From Chthonomonas sp035294165 (GTDB taxonomy: Bacteria > Armatimonadota > Chthonomonadetes > Chthonomonadales > Chthonomonadaceae): 64,000 nt of DNA. Positions within the stretch are counted from its first letter, which is position 1. The number at the start of each line of letters is the position of its first letter. The DNA lies in contig NZ_DATGLN010000224.1 in the NCBI RefSeq assembly GCF_035294165.1, forward strand, positions 10,005 to 74,004. Direction: 5' to 3'. The position numbers and the translations under genes were made by a program. Below the pieces are notes generated by a model, which was given only the letters and a program-made list of their open reading frames with translations, had not been told where the DNA came from and made no database searches. This document shows positions 25,432-34,851 of the stretch, one piece after another.

Positions 25432-27763
25432 AGGTTTCTAGTTCGGCCTCCGCTGCTTCAGGGACGATCGAGGAAAGCACCGATGCTTCGGTATCTATGT
25501 AGGGTTCTAGCAGCAATGAAGAGCTAACGTCCTTTCTCTCGATCTCCTGTTCAATGGGAAGGTTTGCATCAAAAGTTACGAGTGCGTCTGGCTTTGCAGG
25601 GGCAGAGCCTTGATTGGGATAGGGTACGCGACGATGACAAATGGCTTGAAGGATTCTCAAAAAAGCATCGGAAATTAGGCGCATATCCCGAAAGGTTAGG
25701 GGGCATTCGTCGAACTGCCCGTCCTCGGCCTTATTATGGAGTATCTCCTCCACGAGTCGATGCAGTTGTTCTGGGTCGGGGTTTTCCAGACTACGCGCTG
25801 CTGCTTCCACCGAATCCGCCATCATGACAATGGCGGCCTCTCGTGTCTGCGGTTTGGGGCCTGGGTAACGGAATCGTTTTTCGAAACCGGGAGGCATCTC
25901 ATCTCCCCCCCCATTGTCCATGAGAGCACGATGATAAAAATAGCTGATGAGCGTCGTGCCGTGATGCTGCTCGATAATGTCGCATATCTCCTGCGGAAGC
26001 CTTGCCGCTTTAGCGATCTTCACTCCGTCACGCACATGGGCTATGATGATAATCGCCGATAAAGAGGGGCTTAAACGGCTATGAACGTTCTCACGCCGTT
26101 GGTTCTCCACGAAGAACTCGGGGTGATCCATTTTTCCGATATCGTGATAGTACCCCCCGATCCGACACAGCAGAGCGTCAGCCCCTATGGCTCTCGCTGC
26201 CGCCTCTGCCAACGTACCGACCATCATGCTGTGGGCATAGGTGCCTGGAGCCAACGTACAAAGTTTCTGCAATAGAGGATGATCGGTAGAGGAAAGCTCC
26301 ATGAGGAGGGAAGGGGTTAATAGGCCAAAAGGTTTTTCAAGGGCCAACGTGCCTATCCAATAGAGGAAGGTAGCCACCGGCGCGGTTAAAATAACCGCCC
26401 ATAAAGTGCCACGAAGCATATCCGCCGGTTCGTCGTCGAAGAGCATTCCCAACAACCACACCATGGCCACGTTCACGATGGCCAATATGAGGAGCAGCAT
26501 GAGAAGCCGGTTTTTGCGCTTCGTCACCTGAACGCCCATAATTCCAACCAGTCCACTTACCAACGTCATCACCGTGAAGCGCACCTCATGATTCATCAAA
26601 ATGCCTGTCAACGCCGCCATCACGGCCACCAATAACACGGCCAAGTTCATATCAATAAGGGCACAGACCAGCATGCCCATTGCCGTTACGCTGGCGATAC
26701 TGAGATAGCCGGGCTGACCGTTCGACACGGTCATACCGAACAGCACCGCTCCCGCCTTTAAACCGAACACGGCCAGCACAACGATCGTCCACAGCAGCGC
26801 CATGCGCCTGCGATTCCTGTAGACCTGGGGCAGGTTTACGGCGATATAGTAGTTAATGGATAGAACCATGAGGACTGTCAAAACGGCAATTGCAACATTC
26901 GTGGCCAACTCCTCGCGCGGGTTCACCAAACCGAGCGCGGTGAGCTTATCTAACGCCTGCTGGGTAACGATCTCGCCCGGCGCCAGAATGCGATCGCCCA
27001 TGAAAACGCGGTCAATATAAGGTCGCACGGAATGTATGGCGGCCTCACGTGCCTGCTCGGTTTTGCGCGCGTCGAAATGCAGATTGGGCCGAAGAGCGTG
27101 CTCGATGACCATGCGGGCTATCACGCGATCTTGGGCGTCGGGCAGAGCGTTGTCGAGGGCCTCACTAGTCTGCGCAATGGCATCTTTTAAGTCCTGCCCT
27201 TGGTCGCGTATCTCTCGCTCCATCGCAGCGCTTACAAGATGGTTTGTTACCTGTTGCAGCCGCTGAAACACAGGCTCTGGCAGCGTAAGCATACGCCGCA
27301 AGGCATCGGGAGGCAGTAGGGAGGTGAATTGAGAAGAGACCACCGCGTTATGAAGGTCTATGGCACGAATAGGGCTATGTGCTTGAAGAGCAGCGCGTTC
27401 TGCCTGCATTCGTTCAAAGAGCTGGGCAACCGTGCGCAGCGCCTGCACATTGGCCTTGTCGTCGGGGTCGAAAACGGGGTGAACGGCTTCCGCCGCCGCC
27501 TCCTGGAGACGACGCGTTTTTGTAGTATCCACATAGAACACGCTGCGGCCGGCGCGTATTTCTCGCGGGCTTACCTCGCCGACACGCAGGTAGATATGCC
27601 CTGCCCCCGGCTGATAGGCCAGCAGAAGCGTCAAAAGGAGGATGGTGCCAACGATCAGGAGGGGCGAGAAGATACGGGTCAGGTGTCGTTCCTGATTCTC
27701 TTGGCGCTCACGAAACGCGAGAAACGGCCGTGAATGCAGTAGTTTTTTAAAAGGTTTTATCAT
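25304..27763 (-). CDS. pgpH: 7TM-HD protein PgpH, probable c-di-AMP phosphodiesterase
   Basis: PgpH hydrolyses cyclic di-AMP. A first membrane segment (about 31-50) and an extracytoplasmic 7TMR-HD domain (about 53-285) are followed by a seven-helix membrane block (about 290-480) and a cytosolic HD domain, with YYHDIGKMDHPEFF around residue 541, IIAHVRDGVKIA, IIEQHHGTT and MMADSVEAA. After about residue 715 a low-complexity Ser/Glu/Lys tail runs into ybeY. Start ATG 27763 is preferred; a TTG two codons earlier is possible, and neither has a clear Shine-Dalgarno. It is first in the operon, behind a strong promoter at 27916-27944. Confidence 0.93.
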   Translation of the reverse strand: MIKPFKKLLHSRPFLAFRERQENQERHLTRIFSPLLIVGTILLLTLLLAYQPGAGHIYLRVGEVSPREIRAGRSVFYVDTTKTRRLQEAAAEAVHPVFDPDDKANVQALRTVAQLFERMQAERAALQAHSPIRAIDLHNAVVSSQFTSLLPPDALRRMLTLPEPVFQRLQQVTNHLVSAAMEREIRDQGQDLKDAIAQTSEALDNALPDAQDRVIARMVIEHALRPNLHFDARKTEQAREAAIHSVRPYIDRVFMGDRILAPGEIVTQQALDKLTALGLVNPREELATNVAIAVLTVLMVLSINYYIAVNLPQVYRNRRRMALLWTIVVLAVFGLKAGAVLFGMTVSNGQPGYLSIASVTAMGMLVCALIDMNLAVLLVAVMAALTGILMNHEVRFTVMTLVSGLVGIMGVQVTKRKNRLLMLLLILAIVNVAMVWLLGMLFDDEPADMLRGTLWAVILTAPVATFLYWIGTLALEKPFGLLTPSLLMELSSTDHPLLQKLCTLAPGTYAHSMMVGTLAEAAARAIGADALLCRIGGYYHDIGKMDHPEFFVENQRRENVHSRLSPSLSAIIIIAHVRDGVKIAKAARLPQEICDIIEQHHGTTLISYFYHRALMDNGGGDEMPPGFEKRFRYPGPKPQTREAAIVMMADSVEAAARSLENPDPEQLHRLVEEILHNKAEDGQFDECPLTFRDMRLISDAFLRILQAICHRRVPYPNQGSAPAKPDALVTFDANLPIEQEIERKDVSSSLLLEPYIDTEASVLSSIVPEAAEAELETYAHHDLSQLSQESSDATASTRRSSTPSKRRKEPRRGEHSADK

Positions 27764-27915
27764 AGGCAATCGGGCTTATACACTTATACGCCCCTCGCAG
27801 AAGGCTAAGACGTGCACATCCTACGTCTATTTTCGGTAGCCCCCGTCGCTCGATGTAGCAACCGGCTCCTAGGCCGGGCATGCAGCATCGAATCGCACCT
27901 ATCGTACATAAGGGC

Positions 27916-27944
27916 ATTATACTATGCGCAACAAATTCCGTCAA
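27916..27944 (-). promoter_or_regulatory. Sigma-70-type promoter of the pgpH operon
   Basis: On the minus strand TTGACG (27939-27944), a 17-base spacer and a perfect TATAAT (27916-27921) face pgpH. It implies a leader of roughly 140 bases before the pgpH start. I looked for a ydaO-type c-di-AMP riboswitch in that leader and did not recognise one. Confidence 0.85.
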
Positions 27945-27978
27945 GTGTGGCTGCGTGTGGGCAGTGCATCGAGGTACA

Positions 27979-28995
27979 ATGAAGAGTATGCAACGAGAAA
28001 AAAGGTTTTCACAGGAAGAGAATGAGGCTCTTCAGTTCGCGAGGGAGGCGCTGCATGTGGAGTCGGAGGCGGTGCGCCGCCTTGCCGACCGCATCGGAGA
28101 GGCCTTTGCCCAGGCGCTTTCCCTACTAGAGACCTGCCGCGGGAAGGTGATCACCACCGGTGTCGGTAAATCGGGCATTATCGCCCGCAAACTTGCCGCC
28201 ACGCTCACCTCCATCGGGCAGCCTGCTGTGTTTCTCCATCCCACCGAGGCTCTCCACGGCGACTTAGGGCTTGTAACTAATGAAGATGTGGTGATCGCAT
28301 TTAGCAACAGTGGTGAAAGTGAAGAGCTGCTCACCCTCCTCCCGTTGCTGCGAGCACGCGATATACCCCTTATCGCCATCACAGGGAACCTTCATTCCAC
28401 GCTTGCACGCCATGCGCATGCCGCACTCGATGCCTCGGTGGAGCGCGAGATATGCCCGCTGAACCTCGCCCCCACCACAAGTGTCCTCGCGGCACTTGCC
28501 CTTAGCGACGCGCTTGCCATGGCGCTTCAACGTCGTCGCCATCTAAGCCCGGAGGAGTACGCTCGTAATCACCCCGGAGGGCGCCTTGGGCGTCGCCTCA
28601 CCTTACGTGTCCAAGATTTGCTGCCCCCCGACGGCAGTGCCCTGCCCCATGTGGCACCAGGCGCCTCGTTCCAAGAGGTTGTCTGCGAGCTTACCGCAGG
28701 GCATATGGGAGCCGTGTGCGTGCTCGATGATACCAACCACCTGCTTGGGTTGATCGCCGAATCGGACTTCCGCCAGGCCTTTTTAAAGCATCAGCAAGAG
28801 AGTTTCAACTTAAAGGCAGCGGACATGATGAACCCAAACCCCATTTTAACCCTTGCCCCCGATCAACTCGCCTATGAGGCTCTCCAAAAGATGACCCAGC
28901 GGCCCCGTCCTATATCGGTCGCTCCCGTTCTCACTGCGGAAGGCGTCTGCCTCGGGCTATTACGGGTAAACGATCTCGTTAAAGCAGGACTTTAG
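27979..28995 (+). CDS. kdsD: Arabinose-5-phosphate isomerase (KdsD/KpsF family)
   Basis: This enzyme interconverts ribulose-5-phosphate and arabinose-5-phosphate, the first step to Kdo of LPS. The SIS domain (about 30-185) carries GKVITTGVGKSGIIARKLAATLTSIG, HPTEALHGDLG and IAFSNSGESEE. A CBS pair follows (about 208-335). Length of 338 residues is normal. The frame is open farther upstream, but ATG 27979 has GAGG at good spacing and gives the usual length; ATG 27988 is an alternative. It stands alone, divergent from pgpH, and ends in a 4-base overlap with the convergent mazG. A Kdo role agrees with the Kdo hydroxylase-like gene at 61164. Confidence 0.92.
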   Translation: MKSMQREKRFSQEENEALQFAREALHVESEAVRRLADRIGEAFAQALSLLETCRGKVITTGVGKSGIIARKLAATLTSIGQPAVFLHPTEALHGDLGLVTNEDVVIAFSNSGESEELLTLLPLLRARDIPLIAITGNLHSTLARHAHAALDASVEREICPLNLAPTTSVLAALALSDALAMALQRRRHLSPEEYARNHPGGRLGRRLTLRVQDLLPPDGSALPHVAPGASFQEVVCELTAGHMGAVCVLDDTNHLLGLIAESDFRQAFLKHQQESFNLKAADMMNPNPILTLAPDQLAYEALQKMTQRPRPISVAPVLTAEGVCLGLLRVNDLVKAGL

Positions 28996-30515
28996 AGAGG
29001 TTCCTGGCGTTTTGCCTCTTCCCATAAAGCATCGAGTTCGTCGAGCGTCATCTCTTTCAGCGAGCAGCCCATCTCGGCAGCACGTCGCTCCATATAACGA
29101 AACCGCGTCTCAAACCGTCGCAACATGGTTCGCAGTGCCTCTTCGGCATCGAGGTTCTGTTTACGCGCCACCTGCACCAAGGTAAATAGCAGATTGCCTA
29201 ACTCGGCAGCTACCCGTGCCCGATCGGGTTCTGCAACTGCCAACTCCCGCTTTAGCTCGGCCCACTCTTCATCTACTTTTTCAAGTACCGCCTCAAGGCT
29301 CGGCCATTCAAACCCCACTTTTACAACTCGCTTGCTCAGCTCCATGGCGTACATTAAGGCCGGCAACCCTTTGGGAATGCCGTCGAGAATAGAGTTTGGC
29401 TGTGAGACATTCTCACTTTTTTCCGCCTGCTTAATGCGCTCCCAATTACGCAGCACCTCCGCGCTATCGGCGACCTCCGTCGTTCCGAAAACGTGTGGAT
29501 GGCGACGCACCAGCTTCTCTACAACATGGGCCGTAACATCATCAATGGTGAATAGCCCCTCTTCACGGGCGAGTTGGGCATGAAAAACCGCCTGCAGTAG
29601 GGCGTCGCCCAGCTCCTCACAGAGGGCATTGGGGTCGTTGGCATCTATTGCTTCAAGCACCTCATAGGTCTCTTCGACGAAATATCGCTTCAATGTAGCG
29701 TGCGTCTGCTCGCGGTCCCAAGGGCATCCGTCAGGTGCCCGCAATCGCGCCATCACTCCCACCAGCGCATAGAAGTCCTTAGGGCGTAACTGCGGAGGAA
29801 GCGGCGGCACATAGACGGCAGTTAGGTGATCGATGGAGAGGCGGTCGAGTTGATAAAGCGGTATGGCCTGAACGCTCTCCATGGCGGCTACTCCGGCATT
29901 GCGCACAAGCAATACCTGCCAATCGTCGGGATAGAAGCGCATGAGCGCCAGTTTCGCATGAGAGGCAGAGGCCCTATCGAACACCTGAAACAGCAGTAGC
30001 CCTCGAGAGGTGTCTATACGTCCCCCTAGTGGATAGCCTTCACGGCTCACCGCGTCATCGAGCTGCAAAGAGAGGGCATCTCGCACATCGCATCCTTCCG
30101 CTAAGGGGAGATGCGCTGCCGCTAACACGGCCTCAATGAAGCTGCAGGATGAGACAATGCGATAGGCGATGCCTTCGGCATCGAGCCGTTCGAGCAGCAG
30201 GCGCACGCTCTCTTCACCAAGCAACGGATGCCCTGGAACGGCATAGGCCACCGCATGCTCTGTATGAACGCGCTCTAACAGCCTGTTGACAATGGCCTGG
30301 TAGACCTCCTCAAAGCTTGTAGCCGAATCGTAAATGCTATCGAAGGTCTCAAACGTAAGCCCCCACTCCTTTAGAGTGGCCACGCAGGGATGACGGCCGG
30401 TACGCAGATAGAGAGCGCCTTGTGCCGCAGCCTCGCGCAGGGCCTGTTCGGCCCCGCGCGAGATGAGATCGGGATCGCCCGGCCCCAAACCGATCACCGT
30501 TACCATGGTTACCAT
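28992..30515 (-). CDS. mazG: MazG with N-terminal tetrapyrrole-methylase domain (YabN type)
   Basis: This fusion has a TP-methylase-like domain (about 1-235, starting VTVIGLGPGDPDLIS) and a MazG nucleoside triphosphate pyrophosphohydrolase domain (about 255-500). MazG removes non-canonical or excess NTPs. The motifs GCPWDREQTHATLKRYFVEE and EELGDALLQAVFH carry the acidic magnesium ligands, and a second MazG-like segment (EELGNLL type, here AAELGNLLFTLVQVARK) follows. This is the YabN layout of Bacillus. GGGGAG lies 6 bases before ATG 30515. It follows the PpiC lipoprotein by 11 bases in the same direction. Confidence 0.93.
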   Translation of the reverse strand: MVTMVTVIGLGPGDPDLISRGAEQALREAAAQGALYLRTGRHPCVATLKEWGLTFETFDSIYDSATSFEEVYQAIVNRLLERVHTEHAVAYAVPGHPLLGEESVRLLLERLDAEGIAYRIVSSCSFIEAVLAAAHLPLAEGCDVRDALSLQLDDAVSREGYPLGGRIDTSRGLLLFQVFDRASASHAKLALMRFYPDDWQVLLVRNAGVAAMESVQAIPLYQLDRLSIDHLTAVYVPPLPPQLRPKDFYALVGVMARLRAPDGCPWDREQTHATLKRYFVEETYEVLEAIDANDPNALCEELGDALLQAVFHAQLAREEGLFTIDDVTAHVVEKLVRRHPHVFGTTEVADSAEVLRNWERIKQAEKSENVSQPNSILDGIPKGLPALMYAMELSKRVVKVGFEWPSLEAVLEKVDEEWAELKRELAVAEPDRARVAAELGNLLFTLVQVARKQNLDAEEALRTMLRRFETRFRYMERRAAEMGCSLKEMTLDELDALWEEAKRQEPL

Positions 30516-30526
30516 GCTCGGCTCCC

Positions 30527-31645
30527 CTATGGAGCGTTCTGGGGTGGAGCACTGCTCCTTGGTGCCTGAGGTGTAGGAACCGACGGTGAAGGCACGGGCG
30601 CGTTCGGCATAGGTGGAGGCTGATTCAGAATTTGATTCAGGCGTACCAGCACGATGCCGGCATAACGCTGATTGTAGATGATGATCTTATTTTGGGCCAA
30701 AAGTCCCTTCAGATAGTCTGTCAGAACCTGGTAAAAATGCTGCTGGTATTGAGGGAAGGCCTGTTGAAGGTACTGTTCCACCAGCAACGGGCGCACCTGT
30801 TCGTAACTCATGGACTTGGCGGGCATCTTATGGGTAAGCTGTACCAACACATAAAGGGGTGTTGGGGAACCCGGTTGTTTGAGAGGAACCGGCGCGTCGG
30901 CGAACTGGCCGGGAGAGAGTTTTTCAAGAACATCATAAAGTTGCGGCTGCTGTTGCTTCACCTGTTGTGCGCTTAAAGTTACCTCTTCGCCATCGAAGGG
31001 CGCAGCAGCGTGCTCTCGCTGAGCTTCCACCGCGAAATTCCCTGTGGCTTTCAACCGATTCAGTGTTTCAATGCCGTCCTGCTCATCTTTCACCACAAGC
31101 ATTCGGGCAACAAAGCGCTCCGGCAGATCGAGTTGACTTTTTTCGCGGTTATACATCTGCTTCAGTTGGGCCTCATCCACATGGTCGGTATCGGCGCCGA
31201 TGGTGAGAATCTCGTAAAGGAGCGTGAGCTGCTTTTTTAGCTGATTTTCTGGAATCAAGCCACGGCGAATGTTGTCGTCGAGGTTGGGGTCTTTTTCACG
31301 TTGATACTCTAAAATTCGGTCTATAAAATCGTCCGGCGGAACGAACCCCTTTTGTTGTGCAAGCTGTTGAATAGCCGTTTCGCGAATGAGATACAGCAGC
31401 GCCAAAGGCCCGGCCTGTAGATCGGGAGCGTTGCTGAAATCGGCCTGGGTGAGATTTTCAAGGGTGTCGTAATAGCGTTTCACGCTAATGCTCTGGTTGC
31501 CCACCTGAGCGATAATACTGTCGCCTTGGCAGCCTGCCAACAGGGGTAGCAAAAGGATGCACAGAGTTCCGGCCACCTGACGAAGAGAAGGACGCCGGCC
31601 ATAACGCGCAAGGCGTTGGCCTTGCCGAAAGGAAACGGAAGCCAA
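30527..31645 (-). CDS. PpiC/SurA-type peptidyl-prolyl isomerase lipoprotein
   Basis: This is a predicted lipoprotein foldase. A long Arg-rich N-terminus and hydrophobic segment end in the lipobox LLAG-Cys39. A SurA N-like helical region precedes a parvulin (PPIC) domain (about 175-290) and a helical C-terminal part. The tail is Pro-rich. Such proteins (PrsA, SurA) assist folding of exported or outer-membrane proteins. The only reasonable start is TTG 31645, with AAGGAG about 11 bases upstream. No catalytic residue check is possible by eye. It is probably co-transcribed with mazG downstream. Confidence 0.85.
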   Translation of the reverse strand: MASVSFRQGQRLARYGRRPSLRQVAGTLCILLLPLLAGCQGDSIIAQVGNQSISVKRYYDTLENLTQADFSNAPDLQAGPLALLYLIRETAIQQLAQQKGFVPPDDFIDRILEYQREKDPNLDDNIRRGLIPENQLKKQLTLLYEILTIGADTDHVDEAQLKQMYNREKSQLDLPERFVARMLVVKDEQDGIETLNRLKATGNFAVEAQREHAAAPFDGEEVTLSAQQVKQQQPQLYDVLEKLSPGQFADAPVPLKQPGSPTPLYVLVQLTHKMPAKSMSYEQVRPLLVEQYLQQAFPQYQQHFYQVLTDYLKGLLAQNKIIIYNQRYAGIVLVRLNQILNQPPPMPNAPVPSPSVPTPQAPRSSAPPQNAP

Positions 31646-31705
31646 AGGTAGAATGTCTCCTTAATAAAGGATTTTTAGAAAAAGATGGCCGTTCGGAGTG
31701 GTTTC

Positions 31706-32224
31706 TCAGCGATGGACAAGTTTCAGCCCTAGCAACGTTTCCACCTCGCCCTCGGAGACGCCCACTTCACGAGCAATGGCAGCCGGTGGGACACCCTTTT
31801 CCGCTAAGGCATAGATAGCCTCTTTTGGCGAGACGGTTTTAGAGCGCTTTGGCACCGATTCGGTTGAAGCGCTCTTGAGTTCGTTGTTCACCGTTCCTTC
31901 TTTAGATTTGGGTCTGCCGCTCCTCTGCGTCGGAGTAGCTATCGGCTCCTCAAGCTCCTCATACCGTTTTATCTGACGTTCTAAGGAGGCTAGTAGCTCG
32001 CGCGCCTCTTCGCAACTTCGCTCTAGACGAACCGAGGCCTCTAACGACGCCTCCTCAAGCTGCTCGATGAGCCGGTTCACATTCCGTTGTAGGCCCTTCA
32101 GCTCTGAAAGCACAGGAGCCTCGATGGCGCGGACGGAAAGCTCGGCACGAGCCTTTTGAAACAGAACCCATCCCACAGTGAGCATGAGGATTTGCAGAGC
32201 AAAGCCTAGGGCCTGCCACTCCAT
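31706..32224 (-). CDS. Membrane-anchored coiled-coil protein, DUF2802/SwrB-like
   Basis: One N-terminal membrane segment (about residues 5-22) is followed by a coiled coil (about 35-95), a polar Ser/Lys/Arg linker and a short C-terminal helical motif (KEAIYALAEKGVPPAAIARE, then GVSEGEVETLLGL). This architecture and the C-terminal motif match the DUF2802/SwrB group found beside fliA/sigD and flhF/flhG in many motile bacteria. SwrB promotes flagellar assembly in Bacillus. Assignment is by architecture and neighbours. I chose the second ATG (32224), which has AAAGG at proper spacing; ATG 32233 is too close to it. Confidence 0.7.
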   Translation of the reverse strand: MEWQALGFALQILMLTVGWVLFQKARAELSVRAIEAPVLSELKGLQRNVNRLIEQLEEASLEASVRLERSCEEARELLASLERQIKRYEELEEPIATPTQRSGRPKSKEGTVNNELKSASTESVPKRSKTVSPKEAIYALAEKGVPPAAIAREVGVSEGEVETLLGLKLVHR

Positions 32225-32298
32225 ATGGCACATCCTTTCTCAATACGAATAATATGGCACAAAACGGCGTCGAAAAACATCTCTTTTGTAGCCGGTTA

Positions 32299-32568
32299 CT
32301 AGGTGACGATGTCTATATGAGGAGTTTCGGTAAGAACAGAGGTCTCTTCTTGAACGACTGTTGTATCCGTTGCAGCGGCTGTTACCGCAAGCGCATCGGC
32401 ACTCAGCTCCACCACGTCCTCCTCGGTTGCAGCATTCTCTTCCTGCTTCTTCGATGGTTTCTCCTGATGCTGTTCAGGAGAAGGGTGTTGACGCGGTTCC
32501 CGCCCCACCTCGCGAATGCTTTCTGTGTTTTCGATGCGGTGGATAGAAAGTAAATCGCTTTGATCCAT
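32299..32568 (-). CDS. Hypothetical acidic 89-residue protein
   Basis: I do not recognise it. It has a very good ribosome binding site (AAGGAGG, 5-6 bases before ATG) and lies 44 bases downstream of the sigma factor gene in the same direction, so translation is likely. The sequence is Glu/Gln/Thr-rich, probably disordered, with a Val/Thr/Ala-rich C-terminal half and no membrane segment. The start (DQSDLLSIHRIE) is the most ordered-looking part. By position it may belong to the flagellar regulatory set. Confidence 0.7.
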   Translation of the reverse strand: MDQSDLLSIHRIENTESIREVGREPRQHPSPEQHQEKPSKKQEENAATEEDVVELSADALAVTAAATDTTVVQEETSVLTETPHIDIVT

Positions 32569-32612
32569 TTGTTACCTCCTTCACCGACGCCCGCCGAGAA
32601 GAACGGTGGTAG

Positions 32613-33383
32613 TCAGTGAAAAAGCTCCTTATCCCGCTGCAGATACCCCTGCAATCGCACGACCGCCTGGGTATGCAGCTGATAAACCCTGGATTCGGAG
32701 ATCGAAAGGATACGCCCGATCTCCTTAAACGTCAACCCTTCATAGTAGTAAAGGGATATCACCAAGCGCTCCCGTTCCGGCAGACGATCTATCGCCTTAC
32801 CAAGCATATGCTTGCGTTCCTGTAACTCCGCCTCGGCGGAGGGCAAAAGGCGCTCATCTTGGATGACGTCGGAGAGATGAAGGTTCTCTCCGTTTTCACT
32901 GCCAACGAGAACCTCCTCCAAAGAAAGCAACGAAGATCGCCCCGCCTCGATGAGCAGCTTGTGGAACTCATCCATCTCCATATGCAGTTCCGCTGCAACT
33001 TCCTCTTCTGTGGCCGGGCGCCCAAGCCGTGCTTCTAAAAGGGTGTAAGTTCGTTCCAGCATCTTGATGCGCTCACGGGCCGAACGCGGCACCCAGTCGT
33101 CCTCGCGAAGCATTTCGAGAATAGCACCACGAATAAGGGCAATGGCATAGGTTTCAAACTTCACTTGCCGCGAGGGATCGTACTGATCTACTGCTTTAAT
33201 AAGGCCTAAAGCTCCCGCGCTCACAAGGTCTTCTCGATCTAGACTGGGCGGCAGATTCGTTATTACGCGCCCCGCCGTGATTTTAACCAAGTAGGCGAAA
33301 TGCTGTATTAAACGCGCGCGAGCGTTTTCATCTTGAAACTCTTTGAAACGGTACCAATCTCTTTGAACATCCTCTGGTCTCAT
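32613..33383 (-). CDS. fliA: FliA/WhiG-type RNA polymerase sigma factor
   Basis: This sigma-70-family factor lacks region 1. Region 2 contains LVSAGALGLIKAVDQYDPSRQVKFETYA, then AIALIRGAILEMLREDDWVPRSARE, which is typical of FliA/SigD/WhiG. Region 3 follows, and region 4 ends with LTFKEIGRILSISESRVYQLHTQA. FliA directs late flagellar and motility genes; WhiG has other targets, but the flhG neighbour favours FliA. ATG 33383 is chosen because AAGGAG lies 8 bases upstream; the GTG three codons earlier sits inside that site. Confidence 0.92.
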   Translation of the reverse strand: MRPEDVQRDWYRFKEFQDENARARLIQHFAYLVKITAGRVITNLPPSLDREDLVSAGALGLIKAVDQYDPSRQVKFETYAIALIRGAILEMLREDDWVPRSARERIKMLERTYTLLEARLGRPATEEEVAAELHMEMDEFHKLLIEAGRSSLLSLEEVLVGSENGENLHLSDVIQDERLLPSAEAELQERKHMLGKAIDRLPERERLVISLYYYEGLTFKEIGRILSISESRVYQLHTQAVVRLQGYLQRDKELFH

Positions 33384-33460
33384 CGGGTTCACTCCTTCAT
33401 TCCGAAGCCGCTTACGTCGGAACTTCTGCGCACGGCACCCCGGCTTCGCTTTTGTATCGG

Positions 33461-33784
33461 TTATTTAGAATTTCCTTCCCCCTGATTTTCCGCCTTAACG
33501 CCCAGCAAGTCCGCCACCGTCGTGCCGGGCACGATGACATCGAGCTTAGGCTCCGCCTCCTCCCTCCCTTCCTCGAGCAGAGCGGTTCCTAATATCCCAT
33601 CTCGCGTCCCTTCGGTGAGCGCATAGCGCAGCACAAGGCCGAAACCGGCGAACACGAGAAACGCTGCCGCCGAACGAGCAAGGCAGGTTCCCGGTGATGT
33701 GCCATTTAGCAGACTTAAAAAAGAGACTAACATGGCGGAAAATGCGCCTAATATGGTTGGTAGTTGGGATATCAACGACTTCAC
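33461..33784 (-). CDS. Hypothetical small membrane protein
   Basis: I do not recognise this 107-residue protein. Two hydrophobic stretches (about residues 9-27 and 33-53) precede a soluble C-terminal half (EEGREEAEPKLDVIVPGTTV...). The start is GTG 33784 with an AGGG site about 12 bases upstream; a later ATG lacks one. It lies between flhG and fliA on the same strand and may be a flagellar accessory protein, but this rests on position only. Confidence 0.6.
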   Translation of the reverse strand: MKSLISQLPTILGAFSAMLVSFLSLLNGTSPGTCLARSAAAFLVFAGFGLVLRYALTEGTRDGILGTALLEEGREEAEPKLDVIVPGTTVADLLGVKAENQGEGNSK

Positions 33785-33891
33785 ACGCCTTATCCCTGTA
33801 GATGAAATTTTGGAAATAGATACCCCTTCATTCGGTTGTATCTATGAATCTTTTCTTTGTAATCGTTCGGACTCCTGCTTACCCGGCGAGC

Positions 33892-34851
33892 TTAACGTCC
33901 GAGATGTTTACTGAAGAAACGCTGCATGCGATTCAGAAGTCCGCCCACCCCTTCTACTTCCGTCGGTGCCGGGGCAGAGTAGGTAAGCTGATGCGCTATC
34001 TTTCGCACGGCGCGTGCTGCCGGCGAGGAGGGATAGCTCAACAGAAACGGCTTGCCGTTTCGAACGGCTTGCCCCACGGCAGGATCGTGGGGAACGCTTC
34101 CAAGAGATACCACCTCTGTTCCCAGAAAACGGCGGGTGATGGTCACGAGGCGCTCCTGTGCGGAACGGGCTTCCGCTTCGTTCTGGGCCATATTGACTGC
34201 CAGCATGAGGCGCGACTGCGGGTTTTCGTGATAGACCGTTTTGATAATTGCGTAGGCGTCGGTCAGGGCCGTTGGCTCCGGCGTGGTAACCACCAACACC
34301 TCTCCGGCAGCGCACAGGAAAGCGAGAACGTTTCGAGCCAAGCCGGCACCTGTGTCTATAAGCACGATGTCTGCTAGCGCATCCAGCTCTCCGAGGCTTT
34401 CAATCAGCGCTTCGCGACGAATGGCGTCGAGATCGGCGAGTTCGGCCAATCCGGAGGCGCCGGCCACAATCCGAATGCCGTTAGGACCGGGGCAAAGCAC
34501 CTCGCGCAACGACCGATCGCCATGCGTCACATGCTCTAAATTATATTGCGGATAGACGCCCAGAACTACATGAAGATTAGCCAAGCCGAGATCGGCATCC
34601 ACAACGATCACGCGATTGCCGGTTTCGGCCAAAGCGAGCGAGAGATTGGAGGAGAAGTTCGTTTTGCCTACCCCTCCCTTGCCGCTCGTCACCGCGATAA
34701 CGCGCGCTTTGCGCACACGCGCGGGAGGGGTGACAACGGCCTGCGCAAACGTCTCGGTGCTCTTCTCGGTAAGAGATGGCTCTCTAGCCCCCGCTCTCTC
34801 ATCCCGATTTTGACTTGCCAAAGCCCGAAGTCCATGCGCTTGGTCTAGCAT
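33892..34851 (-). CDS. flhG: FlhG/YlxH-type MinD-like ATPase
   Basis: FlhG controls flagellar number and placement with the GTPase FlhF. The N-terminal DQAHGLR (residues 3-9) matches the DQAxxLR motif that in FlhG stimulates FlhF, and separates it from plain MinD. The deviant Walker A GKGGVGKT is at 57-64, followed by VIVVDADLGLANLHVVLG and VLIDTGAGL. The C-terminal NRMQRFFSKHLGR could be a membrane-targeting helix. AGGAGA precedes the ATG. fliA is downstream, but no flhF is next to it; the upstream neighbour is divergent and unrelated. Confidence 0.9.
   Translation of the reverse strand: MLDQAHGLRALASQNRDERAGAREPSLTEKSTETFAQAVVTPPARVRKARVIAVTSGKGGVGKTNFSSNLSLALAETGNRVIVVDADLGLANLHVVLGVYPQYNLEHVTHGDRSLREVLCPGPNGIRIVAGASGLAELADLDAIRREALIESLGELDALADIVLIDTGAGLARNVLAFLCAAGEVLVVTTPEPTALTDAYAIIKTVYHENPQSRLMLAVNMAQNEAEARSAQERLVTITRRFLGTEVVSLGSVPHDPAVGQAVRNGKPFLLSYPSSPAARAVRKIAHQLTYSAPAPTEVEGVGGLLNRMQRFFSKHLGR

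Noticed and set aside
27770..27909. Possible c-di-AMP (ydaO) riboswitch in the pgpH leader
   Set aside because: A riboswitch would be attractive for a c-di-AMP hydrolase, but I could not find the conserved core by eye.
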